From assembly GCA_029262535.1 (NCBI GenBank), contig JAJCZF010000083.1:1-37093 (forward strand): 37,093 nucleotides of DNA. Direction: 5' to 3'. Each line of letters starts with the position of its first letter. Position 1 is the first letter of the stretch. Under the pieces are notes generated by a model. The model searched no databases. It was not told the origin of the DNA and worked only from the letters and a program-made list of their open reading frames with translations. The stretch is from Deltaproteobacteria bacterium. Lineage in GTDB: Bacteria > Desulfobacterota > GWC2-55-46 > JAJCZF01. Positions 16,387 to 25,470 of the stretch are shown in pieces. The position numbers and the translations under genes were made by a program.

Positions 16387-19300
16387 TCATGAGTGGGCTT
16401 CTTGTTTATAAAGATCCTCCCTGCGCCCGACGAACCAGAGGAAGGCGCACAGGGCCGTGCCGGCGAGGAACGAGAAGAAACCAATGGTAAAGGACCGGGG
16501 CCTGTAGGAGAATGTGACCTCATGGCGTCCCTTGTCCATATAGACAGCCCTGAAGAGGCCATAGGCGCGCCTTATCTCAACCTCAGCGCCGTCCACATAG
16601 GCACGCCAGCCGGGATACCACGCATCTGTGAGCACCAGGAGGCCGGGCGCAGCACTCGTTGCGTCAATAACGACCCTGTCGGCCTCGTAAGAAGTAATCT
16701 CTACCTTTGAATACGTATCCCTGCCCTCACCACTACCGGAAAGGCCACCGCCGACCGGCGCGTCGCCCTCATACATGACCACCTTTAACGGGTCATACGA
16801 ACGATCACCTATCGCCTCCCATATAACCTCGCGGTCCGTAAAACCGCGCGCCATATGCGCTATAAATGCGCGAGGTAAAACCGTAGTATTTTCATAGAGT
16901 TTCACCTCTTTATCATAAATTAGCCTTAAGGAGTCCGACTCAAGATCACGCCCCTTTGGGACGACGAGATACTTTACGCCCAGGAGTGAGTAGTAGGGGG
17001 TTAACCGCTCGAAGTCCTCTTCCGGCACGGTATCTTTCCACTCCTCGCCCTCCACGTGAAGCTCCGGCCTGCCGGTAAACCAGAGTGAGGACGAGCTGTC
17101 CGGCACCAGCTCGTCGAGGTGAAGATTTTGAACACGATAGGCCTGGTACGCCTCAATGGCAAGGGAATTGATGAGATGCACGTCGAAGAGACCCACGGCC
17201 GAGGCATAGTTTGGAAAGAGCGCGCCGTAAAGGCCCATCGTCCTGTAAAAGCCCTTCTCATTCTGTATAAAATCCACATATGGGGTCTTTTTAAAGGTAT
17301 CGTGCCTTCCGGGTGCGCCATAATCGGCCGACGAGTCCATCCATGTGAATAATACTAAAAAGACGAGGGCCAGCACGGACGTAACCAGCCGGCTCCCGCG
17401 AGCGAGGAACCATATTCCGGCAAGGCCGACACAGAGCGCGGGCAGCTTGATATAGAGCCCGGACGCGTCATAGGAGCGTGGGATGCCGAACCATAACTCC
17501 AGCGCGGCAAGCCCTATGAGGGCGCTAAGCCCTCTGCCCGTACGTAGAAACCACATGACGGTAATAAAGGCAAGAATCAGCATTAAGACGGTAAAGGCCG
17601 GGCCTCCCTTCATGACCGGGTCGAAATAAGGCCCTATGACAGCGGCGCGTAAGTTTCCGGGTGTAGTGAATATTTCCACCAGTATAAAGAAGTAGGTAAG
17701 CAAAAGGATTCCGAGGGCAAGGATCGGCGCCGTGTAGAGGATTCCGCGCCTCTCGCTCGATAGCCGTACCTGTCGCCATAAGAGGCATATTAGGGCCACA
17801 AAGATATTCGCACTAATTACGGCAAGAGAGGCCGAAAGGGTCACTCCTGAGGCTTCCGGCCCCGTTCCGAAGATACCCGAAAACGACATTACGAAGACAA
17901 GGGCGCAGACGACTACGATAGTAAGAATTATGAGCGCTGCATACTGGCGTGCGCTCAACATGACATCCCGGACCTTGCCGCGCCTCATTATAACCACGAA
18001 TAGCAACAGAAATACCACCATGGTCGGCAAGAGGAAGCTCGTCTGCGCAAAACGCTGCATGGATGGCAGCGGCTCGCCCATGATCAGGCCGTAGAGTGCG
18101 GAAAATGTGGGTATCGCCAGATGATAGGCCGTAAATATGATCACCCCATGCACCACCATGCCCTTTAGCAGGATAAGGGACGGCGCCGCCTCTGCTTGCT
18201 TCATCTCCGTTCGGCCGCTGGCGGCGTATCTCTTTATCGCCTCAAAGCCCAGGGCCCCGGATATGGCGAAGGAGAGCGTCCAGACCGGCCCGGCCCACCT
18301 CTGCGTCCATACCTGGTCGAAGAGTGGTAGTTTCCCTATCAGGAGAAAGGGCATAAGGCCGTGATTTTTAAGCACAATAAAGAGACCCGCAGCGAAGAAG
18401 AAGTATAAGGCCACTCGCAGGTCGTCGTTCGTCCCACCCGTGCCTCCGCCCCCCTTTCGACCCATAGCCACGAGAAAGCCCGCCAGAGAGCAAAAGAGTG
18501 CGACGATGCCGCTGTAGCCGCCGATATGGTCCCATACGCCGTTATTGGGGAATATCTTTGAATAGTGCGGCTCCCCCATGTGATTGACCGTCTCGCCCAG
18601 GGGGTGGTGGCTAAATACCGGGTCGAGCGGTGTCTCGTGAAAGGTCGGGGTGACGATATTTATGGCCCGCCCTATGGGGTTCGGGTCTCGCGTGCCCATA
18701 TCGCCGCCCGTCGGGTGTATGTGATGCGCGTTATCCCATAACTCTATAAAGGGCACAATCACCGGCCCGGCAAGCATAAGCCCGATGAGATATGCCGGGG
18801 CGATACGCTTTAAGGCCCATATAAAGGACTCTTTTTTAAGACTATATATACGAAAGAAGAACCATAGAGCGCCTAAGAGCAGGACATACAACGCCACCTC
18901 GGGCTGACCGGCCAATAAGACCAGGCCAAAACTTATTGCCGAGATTGCGATATCCCTGTATAGACCGCGCCGGGCGAGCATATCCATCGAAAGAAGCAAG
19001 AGCGGTCCGACCATGGCGACATTCGCCATCTGCTCAAGATTCAAAAACCACGTAAAGGTACCGGAAAACATATAAAATATCCCGCCAAGCAGGGCAGAAG
19101 GAAAAGAAAGGCCCAGACCGACCAAAAAGAAATAGGTCAAAAGCCCTGCGATAAGGACCCTGCCCAAGAGAAAAAAGTCCCATGACCATACCGGGGCGAT
19201 ATTCTCAACTATCTGATAGGGAAAGAAGACACGCGTAGAATACTGCGCCGCAAGCGGCGTACCCGCGGCCTGATATGGATTCCATAGAGGCATCTTACCC

Positions 19301-19572
19301 GCGCGATATTGGTCGCCGACGAGCTTGTTTATCGGAAATTCGTAATAAGCCGGAGTCGCCATATCGATAGAGAGCGTCTCCTTGGGCACCCTGCCCTCAT
19401 AGTCTCCGGGCCAGCTATCTACGACATTGTGCGGCAGGTAGTTTCCGGGCAAAAGCGTTTTGCCTCCAAAGATGGTTGGAGAGTGCATAAGGGCTATCAG
19501 AACCAGATAGAAGAGTAAGGCCTTCCACCCGTTCTTAGAGCTAAAATATGTCGGCATATCAATAGAATTCAT
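16387..19572 (-). CDS. YfhO-family membrane protein (second of tandem pair)
   Basis: 1061 residues, with many membrane helices up to about 790, then a periplasmic domain and one final helix. The first loop (SIDMATPAYYEFPINK, then GKMPLWNPYQAAGTPL) is the YfhO signature. Close to the C-terminus lies the family stretch LTDAWYPGWRAYVDG. In Gram-positives YfhO proteins glycosylate teichoic acids using a lipid-linked sugar; in Gram-negatives the acceptor is unknown. It is a clear paralogue of the gene just upstream, 47 bp away, and probably shares its transcript. No good ribosome-binding site is seen; the Met at residue 6 is an alternative start. Confidence 0.85.
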   Translation of the reverse strand: MNSIDMPTYFSSKNGWKALLFYLVLIALMHSPTIFGGKTLLPGNYLPHNVVDSWPGDYEGRVPKETLSIDMATPAYYEFPINKLVGDQYRAGKMPLWNPYQAAGTPLAAQYSTRVFFPYQIVENIAPVWSWDFFLLGRVLIAGLLTYFFLVGLGLSFPSALLGGIFYMFSGTFTWFLNLEQMANVAMVGPLLLLSMDMLARRGLYRDIAISAISFGLVLLAGQPEVALYVLLLGALWFFFRIYSLKKESFIWALKRIAPAYLIGLMLAGPVIVPFIELWDNAHHIHPTGGDMGTRDPNPIGRAINIVTPTFHETPLDPVFSHHPLGETVNHMGEPHYSKIFPNNGVWDHIGGYSGIVALFCSLAGFLVAMGRKGGGGTGGTNDDLRVALYFFFAAGLFIVLKNHGLMPFLLIGKLPLFDQVWTQRWAGPVWTLSFAISGALGFEAIKRYAASGRTEMKQAEAAPSLILLKGMVVHGVIIFTAYHLAIPTFSALYGLIMGEPLPSMQRFAQTSFLLPTMVVFLLLFVVIMRRGKVRDVMLSARQYAALIILTIVVVCALVFVMSFSGIFGTGPEASGVTLSASLAVISANIFVALICLLWRQVRLSSERRGILYTAPILALGILLLTYFFILVEIFTTPGNLRAAVIGPYFDPVMKGGPAFTVLMLILAFITVMWFLRTGRGLSALIGLAALELWFGIPRSYDASGLYIKLPALCVGLAGIWFLARGSRLVTSVLALVFLVLFTWMDSSADYGAPGRHDTFKKTPYVDFIQNEKGFYRTMGLYGALFPNYASAVGLFDVHLINSLAIEAYQAYRVQNLHLDELVPDSSSSLWFTGRPELHVEGEEWKDTVPEEDFERLTPYYSLLGVKYLVVPKGRDLESDSLRLIYDKEVKLYENTTVLPRAFIAHMARGFTDREVIWEAIGDRSYDPLKVVMYEGDAPVGGGLSGSGEGRDTYSKVEITSYEADRVVIDATSAAPGLLVLTDAWYPGWRAYVDGAEVEIRRAYGLFRAVYMDKGRHEVTFSYRPRSFTIGFFSFLAGTALCAFLWFVGRREDLYKQEAHS

Positions 19573-19619
19573 AAGATATTTATCTGTATTTTAAAATAGT
19601 TATAAAGTATATCTAATAC

Positions 19620-22433
19620 TTAGCTTTTACTTCTTAGGCGCAGGCCTATACATATAATCAGAGCTAGAGCAGAGAGCAAAATGCCAACTTTAAAGGGTCT
19701 CGGTTCATAGGTGAATATCACCTGGCTAAGACCCTTCTTTATTGGCAAAGAACGTAGGATATCGGTACTTCTCTTTATCTCCACAGGGCTGCCATTCACG
19801 GTCGCCTTCCAACCCGGATAGTAGATATCGGCAAGAATTAGCTTTGCGTCGGATGTCGCGTCGACCTCTATAACGAGGCGGTTTGGGCTATCCTCTTTTA
19901 TCGTCGCTATGCCGGCCCTGCCCTTTTTACCATCCGTAAAGTCAAGGCGCGCCCTCTTTAAGGCGTTCGGGTTTTCATAGACCCGAACCTCTGCATTATA
20001 TATCCGCTTCAGTGGCAATGGCAACGAGATACTTTTTGGAACAACTATATAACGAACCCCAAGAAGCGAATAGTGGGCAAGCGGCTCCCCCTTAAAGTCG
20101 TCCTCAATCGGGCGAAGGAATGAGCCGTAACCGACCCTGCCGTGCGCGCCCCTTCTAACCTCACACCGCTCGGCCATTCCCGTAAACCAGAGCGAGCTGA
20201 CAGGCTCTTCCTCTATAACTGTGGCATGCAGATTCTTTGTGCGGAAATCATGAAACTCTTTTGAAATCAAAGAGTTCACATACCTGAGATCACGAAGCCC
20301 TACAGCCGAGGCGTAGTTTGGCATAAGCGCGCCACCCGCGCCGACTGTGCGGAAACCGGCCCCGGCCTCTTGACGCGCCTTTATAAAGGCCACATACGGG
20401 GCCTCTACAAAGGGATCGCTCCGCACAGGCCAACCGCGCGGGCTCTCTTCGTCCAGATACCAGAGAGAGGCGATAAAGAGAAGCACGATAATTCCGGCTG
20501 TAACGGTCCACTCTTTTCTCAAGAGCAGGACGATTAAAAAGCCCTCTGCAAAGAGAATCCACTTATAGTCAAGGAAATCGGGCGCATACCCCCTAGGCAC
20601 AGCCCACCAGAGTTCAAGTGCCGCGATGGCTATAATAGCGCTAAAACCCTTATTTATAGTCACATATCTAAGCGTCAGGAATAGGATAATAATAAGGATA
20701 AGGATAAAAACGAGCGTCGCGCCGCCTATGGACGGCCTTGCATAGGGCGCGAGCGCCGGACTAAATATCTCGCCTGCGTTAAGCGGCAGGATTATCGTCG
20801 GCACGGCAAGAAAGGCCACATAAAAGATAGCGATAATCACAAAGGCCAGGACCGGGGCGATACGCGGGCCATTCTCAAGCGTCTTGCTAATCTTTAAAAA
20901 GAATGGGTGCGGGGCCATCACATCCTTGCCTACATTAAGCCGCGCCGCCGGTATGGAGCCAAGGCGCGCAGACATTATAGACTGCAAACCAAGGGCCGCG
21001 CCCACTGCAAGCGAGAATGTCCATACCGGCCCTGCCCAGCGAAGCGACCAGACCTGATCGAATAGAGGCAGGTTTCCGAGCCATAGGAAAGGCCTTATAC
21101 CTGTGTTTTTTAAGATGATTATCAAAGCGACCGCTACGAAAAATAAGAGCGGCCCGCGCAGATGGCTGCGCGAAAGGCGAAGGAGTGAAATAAGCCCGGT
21201 AATTATCAAAAAGAGCGAGGCCACGCCGGTAAAACCGCCAAGAGCGTCCCATACGCCGTTTATAGGCAGGTAGCGAAACCAGCCGCCGCTCTGATAGGTA
21301 AGCTGGCAGATACCCTTTACAATCGACGGGTCCTGCATCATCTCCGCGCCGGTTGGAAAGAGCAGTGGCAAGAGCTTCATCCAGTGGCCTATGGTCTGTA
21401 CGCCCATCTTACCGCCGACCGGGTGTATATGGTGAGCGTTCGCCCAAAGCTCCACAAAGGGCAAGAGCAGCGGAGCGGCTATCATCAGGCCTAAAACCCC
21501 GCTCAATACAAAAACGCCGCCCGCGCGGAGCCCTCCCCTGAAGCCGAATATCGTCAGCCTTCGCATGATATAATAAAGCGTCGCAAAGAAACCGATATAA
21601 AAGGCCACCTCCGGCTGGCCCGCCAAAAGCAGCATGCCTATGGCAAAAGCGGTATAGGCGATATCGCGCAATAGAGCGCGAACTGCCAAAAGCTCTACCG
21701 CGAGAAATAGGGCCGGTGCGACCATGGCGACATTTACGAGCTGTTCAAGACTTATAAACCACGTAAATGTGCCTGAAAAGATATATAAGAGCCCGCCAAG
21801 AAATGACGGCCCAAAAGACAACCCAATAACCCGAAGGAATAAAAAGGTAAAAAAACCGGCTATAAGCAGGCGGCCCAAAAGGAAAAAATCCCAATAAGCG
21901 ACCGGCGAGATATTTTCAAGGATCTGATACGGGAAGAGCGCCCTGGTCGAATACTGCGCCAGGAGCGGCGTTCCGGCCGCCTGATAGGGGTTCCAGAGCG
22001 GCAGTTCGCCGCCTTTTATCATATCGCCGACCAGCTTGTTTATTGGGAACTCGTAGTAGGCTGGAGTGGCGATATCAACGGAAAAGCTATTGACCGGGGT
22101 CCGCGTATCTTTGCCGTATATGCCCTCTGCCGTCACTCCGCCGGGCTGATACGAGGTCGGAAGCAGTGTCTTGCCGCTCAAAAAGACCGGCGCGTAGAAT
22201 ATCAATATAAGAAGAGCGTAGAAAAAAAGGGCCTTCTTCTTCTCTCCCTTGACAGCGCTATGAGAAAAGTTGCCGACCGGGCTGGGCGGGCTGTGCGGAC
22301 CGCCTTGCATCTCTTGACCAGGCAGCTCGGATTCGGAGGAGGAAGGCCCGTCTTTAAAAGAGACCTTCTTTACAGCAGGTATTACCTTGGGATGGATACT
22401 GGAGGTGGAGTCGTTATCGTCATATTTACTCAT
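19620..22433 (-). CDS. YfhO-family membrane protein (first of tandem pair)
   Basis: 937 residues. It shares with the downstream paralogue the first-loop signature (SVDIATPAYYEFPINK, ELPLWNPYQAAGTPL), HHIHPVGGKMG, and the C-terminal ADIYYPGWKATVNG. Residues 1-65 are a hydrophilic Ser/Pro-rich cytoplasmic extension that the paralogue lacks. Multiple membrane helices follow, then a periplasmic domain and a last helix near 905-930. The central region is about 120 residues shorter than in the paralogue. Together with the GT-C gene it suggests envelope glycan modification, an inference. Confidence 0.85.
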   Translation of the reverse strand: MSKYDDNDSTSSIHPKVIPAVKKVSFKDGPSSSESELPGQEMQGGPHSPPSPVGNFSHSAVKGEKKKALFFYALLILIFYAPVFLSGKTLLPTSYQPGGVTAEGIYGKDTRTPVNSFSVDIATPAYYEFPINKLVGDMIKGGELPLWNPYQAAGTPLLAQYSTRALFPYQILENISPVAYWDFFLLGRLLIAGFFTFLFLRVIGLSFGPSFLGGLLYIFSGTFTWFISLEQLVNVAMVAPALFLAVELLAVRALLRDIAYTAFAIGMLLLAGQPEVAFYIGFFATLYYIMRRLTIFGFRGGLRAGGVFVLSGVLGLMIAAPLLLPFVELWANAHHIHPVGGKMGVQTIGHWMKLLPLLFPTGAEMMQDPSIVKGICQLTYQSGGWFRYLPINGVWDALGGFTGVASLFLIITGLISLLRLSRSHLRGPLLFFVAVALIIILKNTGIRPFLWLGNLPLFDQVWSLRWAGPVWTFSLAVGAALGLQSIMSARLGSIPAARLNVGKDVMAPHPFFLKISKTLENGPRIAPVLAFVIIAIFYVAFLAVPTIILPLNAGEIFSPALAPYARPSIGGATLVFILILIIILFLTLRYVTINKGFSAIIAIAALELWWAVPRGYAPDFLDYKWILFAEGFLIVLLLRKEWTVTAGIIVLLFIASLWYLDEESPRGWPVRSDPFVEAPYVAFIKARQEAGAGFRTVGAGGALMPNYASAVGLRDLRYVNSLISKEFHDFRTKNLHATVIEEEPVSSLWFTGMAERCEVRRGAHGRVGYGSFLRPIEDDFKGEPLAHYSLLGVRYIVVPKSISLPLPLKRIYNAEVRVYENPNALKRARLDFTDGKKGRAGIATIKEDSPNRLVIEVDATSDAKLILADIYYPGWKATVNGSPVEIKRSTDILRSLPIKKGLSQVIFTYEPRPFKVGILLSALALIICIGLRLRSKS

Positions 22434-22538
22434 AAAGGCCCATTAATTAATGCTCTACGCTCAGAAAAACAAATGCTTGCAAGCAGTCTTGCGGCAACTC
22501 AAACCGTTCGAGAAGAAACCGGCCCCGCATCCTATGCG

Positions 22539-22567
22539 GCGCGAAATTGGCCCCGAGCACTGCCCGG
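22539..22567 (-). repeat. Family B-like hairpin, GC-rich variant
   Basis: GCGCGAAATTGG followed by CCCCGAGCACTGCCCGG. It is similar to the copy at 22604-22667 and to the CGCGAAAT word of family B, but with a different hairpin stem. Confidence 0.5.
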
Positions 22568-22603
22568 TTTGAGGAAACGTTCAGCATTTCCATAACTTCC
22601 GCC

Positions 22604-22667
22604 GCGAATAAAAAATCTCCAGTAGCCCAAAACTAGCTCCGCGAAATTGGCTCCGGGCACTGCCCGA
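22604..22667 (-). repeat. Family B variant 3' of sppA
   Basis: Read on the minus strand, the hairpin CGGGCAGTGCCCG starts 1 bp after the sppA stop and is followed by GAGCCAATTTCGCGGA and, about 40 bp on, TTCGCGG. Position and layout match family B although the hairpin stem is wholly different. Confidence 0.6.
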
Positions 22668-23630
22668 CTAGGGTAGCCAGAGGTACATGAAGCTTACGCC
22701 TAGCCCTCTGAGTATCGAATTGGCGTCGATATTTATGATATCGATATCAACCTTTGGCGGGCCGGAGTAGAAGTTGGATGTATACGAAGCCGGGCGCGAA
22801 TAGGTAACTAACCGCGCCTTATCGAGCCCGGCGGCCTTCTTTGCGGACTTAAATGAGTCTTCCATATAACCGAGGCCGTCTATGAGGCCGAGCCCCTTTG
22901 CCATGGGCGCGGTAAATACCCTGCCGTCCGATACGGTCATGAGGGCCGCCTCGCTCATATTGGGTCGCGCCTCTTTTACAAGTGAGAAGAAACGCGACTG
23001 CATCGAGTCTATTATCTCTTGCATTATGGCGCGTTCCTCGTCTGTGAGAGACCTTAAGGGGCTGCCGATATCCTTCTTGTCACCGCTCTTGATGGTATCG
23101 TCTTCTATGCCGATCTTCTTTAAAAGTCCTGTTATATCGGCCCGGTAAGCGATCACTCCGACGCTACCGGTGACAGATGTCGGGTGAGCGTATATCGTAT
23201 CGGCGGCGAGCGCGATATAGAGCCCGCCCGAGGCCGCGACCTCCATCATATGGGCTATGACCGGAATGCCGGTGCGCTTTTTAAACTCTTCTATCTCGTG
23301 ATGTATGATATCGCAGGGAGTAACCGAGCCGCCCGGCGAGTTGATGCGCAAGATTACGGCCTTGATATTCGAGTCCTCTTCGGCGCGCATCAGTTCTTCT
23401 TTAACCCTTGCGGTAAGGCGCGGCTCGGCCTTTACGCCAAGGATATTACGCACTTCCTTATTATGAATAACGCCGCTGATGTCGATCAAAAGGACCTTCG
23501 AAGTGCCCTCGCCCTCTAGGACCCGCTCCTCCAGCGGCTCGATACCGCCGGTCGGCAGGCCGACGCAGCCGGTGAAGACTAGTGTAATCATTAGGAAGAA
23601 GAGGGTTTTTACTAGGGTTTTGGGCTTCAT
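22668..23630 (-). CDS. sppA: Signal peptide peptidase SppA (lipoprotein form)
   Basis: 320 residues, the short SppA type with one protease domain. It degrades leftover signal peptides at the membrane. The N-terminus has a lipobox-like FTGC with Cys22, so it may be lipid-anchored rather than held by a helix. The fold starts at KVLLIDISGVI. Nucleophile Ser134 lies in EVAASGGLYIA, and the partner Lys186 in GDKKDIGSPLR. NSPGGSV supplies the oxyanion region. It is flanked by repeats, not clearly in an operon. Confidence 0.92.
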   Translation of the reverse strand: MKPKTLVKTLFFLMITLVFTGCVGLPTGGIEPLEERVLEGEGTSKVLLIDISGVIHNKEVRNILGVKAEPRLTARVKEELMRAEEDSNIKAVILRINSPGGSVTPCDIIHHEIEEFKKRTGIPVIAHMMEVAASGGLYIALAADTIYAHPTSVTGSVGVIAYRADITGLLKKIGIEDDTIKSGDKKDIGSPLRSLTDEERAIMQEIIDSMQSRFFSLVKEARPNMSEAALMTVSDGRVFTAPMAKGLGLIDGLGYMEDSFKSAKKAAGLDKARLVTYSRPASYTSNFYSGPPKVDIDIINIDANSILRGLGVSFMYLWLP

Positions 23631-23681
23631 GGGTTTTTGGGGCTCCTTATATTAATGTCGCAAGACTCGTTCACACATTAT

Positions 23682-23780
23682 GGTACTGTTGGGTTGAAAG
23701 ACGTAACCCAACCTACACGATTAGAGTTCAATAAATAACCCTCGTAGGTTGGGTTGCGTTCTTCAACCCAACAATCATCC
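23682..23780. repeat. Family D repeat, copy D3, next to the RAYT gene
   Basis: GGTACTGTTGGGTTG through CTTCAACCCAACAATC, with an inner pair CCCAACCTAC/GTAGGTTGGG. It ends 4 bp from the RAYT stop codon and is in the same orientation as D4 on the other side. Confidence 0.85.
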
Positions 23781-23784
23781 TTCC

Positions 23785-24324
23785 TTATTCTCTACCAATC
23801 TCCGGCGGCAACTCTATATCACCCTTGCCACCCCAATCGAGCGGATAAATACCGTCTTTAACATACCGGTGAAAGCTCGAATAAGGCCAATCTTTAGGAG
23901 ACTTCGCAAGGCCGTGCTTTACTGGATTATAATGTATATAATCCACATGGTTTTGGAAATCCTTTTCATTCTGAATCATGTGTTCCCAAAAACGGCGTTG
24001 CCAAACCGCCCTTTCGCCCTTCTTTACCCTTGACGGGTTATTGTATTCTCCATACCTGCCAAACCCTCTAGTAAAACGGCTCTTTATCAAACGCCATCTG
24101 GTTGAAAAATCAGCGTCGCCTTCAGGCATGGTCCAAATGCAGTGGATATGGTCAGGCATTATAATAGCAGCCTCGGTTGCGAATGGGCGCCGCTTTGCGA
24201 CATGTGCAAAGGCCTCTCTGATTATGGCTACATTGTCATCGGTCGATAAAATCTTCTTTCTTTCAAAAGTAACCAGCGTAAAGAAGTAAGTAGAGCCTTT
24301 GGCTATCGACCTCCTGTATCGCAT
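23785..24324 (-). CDS. REP-associated tyrosine transposase (RAYT, Y1 HUH family)
   Basis: 179 residues, full length for the family. RAYTs are single-copy HUH nucleases related to IS200/IS605 transposases that act on REP hairpins. The HUH motif is HIH at 59-61 in IIMPDHIHCIW. The catalytic Tyr is in VDYIHYNPVKHGL (Tyr129 or Tyr132). The RxxFW stretch (QRRFWEHMI) and the C-terminal WPYSSFHRYV are typical. It lies between two family D repeats, the expected substrate arrangement. The motif set looks intact, so it could be active. Confidence 0.93.
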   Translation of the reverse strand: MRYRRSIAKGSTYFFTLVTFERKKILSTDDNVAIIREAFAHVAKRRPFATEAAIIMPDHIHCIWTMPEGDADFSTRWRLIKSRFTRGFGRYGEYNNPSRVKKGERAVWQRRFWEHMIQNEKDFQNHVDYIHYNPVKHGLAKSPKDWPYSSFHRYVKDGIYPLDWGGKGDIELPPEIGRE

Positions 24325-24369
24325 TAAGTTACCCTTATTTAGTTGGATGCAGCTTGCCAGTGTGTTTAT

Positions 24370-24483
24370 GGTACTGTTGGGTTTCGTTCGGCTACGCCTC
24401 CTCTACCCAAGCAACACGATTAGAGTTCAATAAATAAAAACCTCGTAGGTTGGGTTACGTCCTTCAACCCAACAATTATCATT
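24370..24483. repeat. Family D repeat, copy D4, upstream of the RAYT gene
   Basis: GGTACTGTTGGGTTTCG through CTTCAACCCAACAATTATC. It shares ACGATTAGAGTTCAATAAATA with D3, and its left arm is like D1. It lies 45 bp before the RAYT start. Confidence 0.85.
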
Positions 24484-24485
24484 CC

Positions 24486-24704
24486 TTACAGTATCCGCCC
24501 CAGCTTATTCAAAAAGTCGCCGACCGCGACGCGCATTACGGCGCTTACGTCCCAGTTCTGGTTTAGCTGGGCCTTGTACTCAGCGGCTATCTTCTTTAAC
24601 TCTTCGAGCTGATCCTCTTCGAGAGTTACCATGAGGTCCACGAAGGCCTCTTCGTGGTCGTGCTCTTCTTCGGAATGATCGTGGCCGTCGTTATGTTCTG
24701 GCAT
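24486..24704 (-). CDS. Small His-rich protein, possibly ribbon-helix-helix
   Basis: 72 residues. The first 19 contain five His and many acidic residues (HNDGHDHSEEEHDHEE), a likely metal-binding tail. Residues about 20-72 (VDLMVTLEEDQLEELKKIA, then WDVSAVMRVAVGDFL) follow the strand-helix-helix pattern of CopG/Arc-type DNA-binding proteins; this is my inference, not a recognised family. GGGGAG precedes the ATG. It starts 21 bp after the LOG-family stop and is probably co-transcribed with it. A metal-sensing regulator or a simple metal buffer are both possible. Confidence 0.6.
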   Translation of the reverse strand: MPEHNDGHDHSEEEHDHEEAFVDLMVTLEEDQLEELKKIAAEYKAQLNQNWDVSAVMRVAVGDFLNKLGRIL

Positions 24705-24725
24705 GGCTGCTCCCCTTATATATGA

Positions 24726-25436
24726 TTACAGGAATGTTACTCCCTTTATATGTTGCTGATACCTTCGTTCTTCTATACGCGCCTCTTTTATCTTGCGTTC
24801 TTTCCACTTCTTATGGCGGTCCATTATCTTTACGACCTCAAGCGGGTCGTCCGTTACCTGTATAAGCTTCAGGTCCTTTTTGGAGATCGTCTTGTATTCA
24901 AGCATCTTTCCCTTCATAAAGTCGATAATCGGCTGCCAGTAGTCGGAGCCGAATAGTATGATGGGAAAGCGATATACCTTGTGGGTCTGCATCAGCGTCA
25001 GGGCTTCGAAAAATTCGTCCATAGTGCCGAAGCCGCCGGGCATTATGACGTAACCTATCGAGTATTTGACAAACATGACCTTGCGGGCGAAAAAGTACCT
25101 GAAATTAATAGAGATCGATTGATACTCGTTTGGAGCCTGTTCATGCGGCAGATTGATATTCAGGCCGACCGAGGTGCCTCCGGCCAGTGTCGCGCCCTTG
25201 TTGGCGGCCTCCATGATGCCGGGGCCGCCGCCGGTGATGATGGCGTAACCGTCTTCGGCAAGCAATTTTGATAACTTTACCGTGGCCTTGTAGTACTTAT
25301 TGGACTTAGGGAAACGGGCCGAGCCGAATACAGTAATGGCAGGGCCGATATTGGAGAGTTCGTCAAAACCCTCTACAAATTCGCTCATTATACGAAACAT
25401 TCGCCATGTTTCGGAGCCGTCTAGATCTTCTACCAT
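24726..25436 (-). CDS. LOG-family (TIGR00730) Rossmann-fold protein
   Basis: 236 residues. LOG-like enzymes hydrolyse nucleotide 5'-monophosphates; some release cytokinins. The phosphate-binding motif GGGPGIMEAANKGA starts at about residue 69, and the family signature PGGFGTMDE is at 133-141. An N-terminal extension of about 30 residues with many acidic residues is common in the bacterial type. It lies 34 bp downstream of guaA, which suggests linkage to purine genes. Confidence 0.92.
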   Translation of the reverse strand: MVEDLDGSETWRMFRIMSEFVEGFDELSNIGPAITVFGSARFPKSNKYYKATVKLSKLLAEDGYAIITGGGPGIMEAANKGATLAGGTSVGLNINLPHEQAPNEYQSISINFRYFFARKVMFVKYSIGYVIMPGGFGTMDEFFEALTLMQTHKVYRFPIILFGSDYWQPIIDFMKGKMLEYKTISKKDLKLIQVTDDPLEVVKIMDRHKKWKERKIKEARIEERRYQQHIKGVTFL

Positions 25437-25470
25437 ATTATTCCCAGCCTATTCCCTGCTTATTCTCAGC

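Noticed and set aside
23682..24483. Classical insertion sequence with terminal inverted repeats around the transposase
   Set aside because: The flanking repeats are in direct orientation and the gene is a RAYT, which is domesticated-type and does not form a standard IS.
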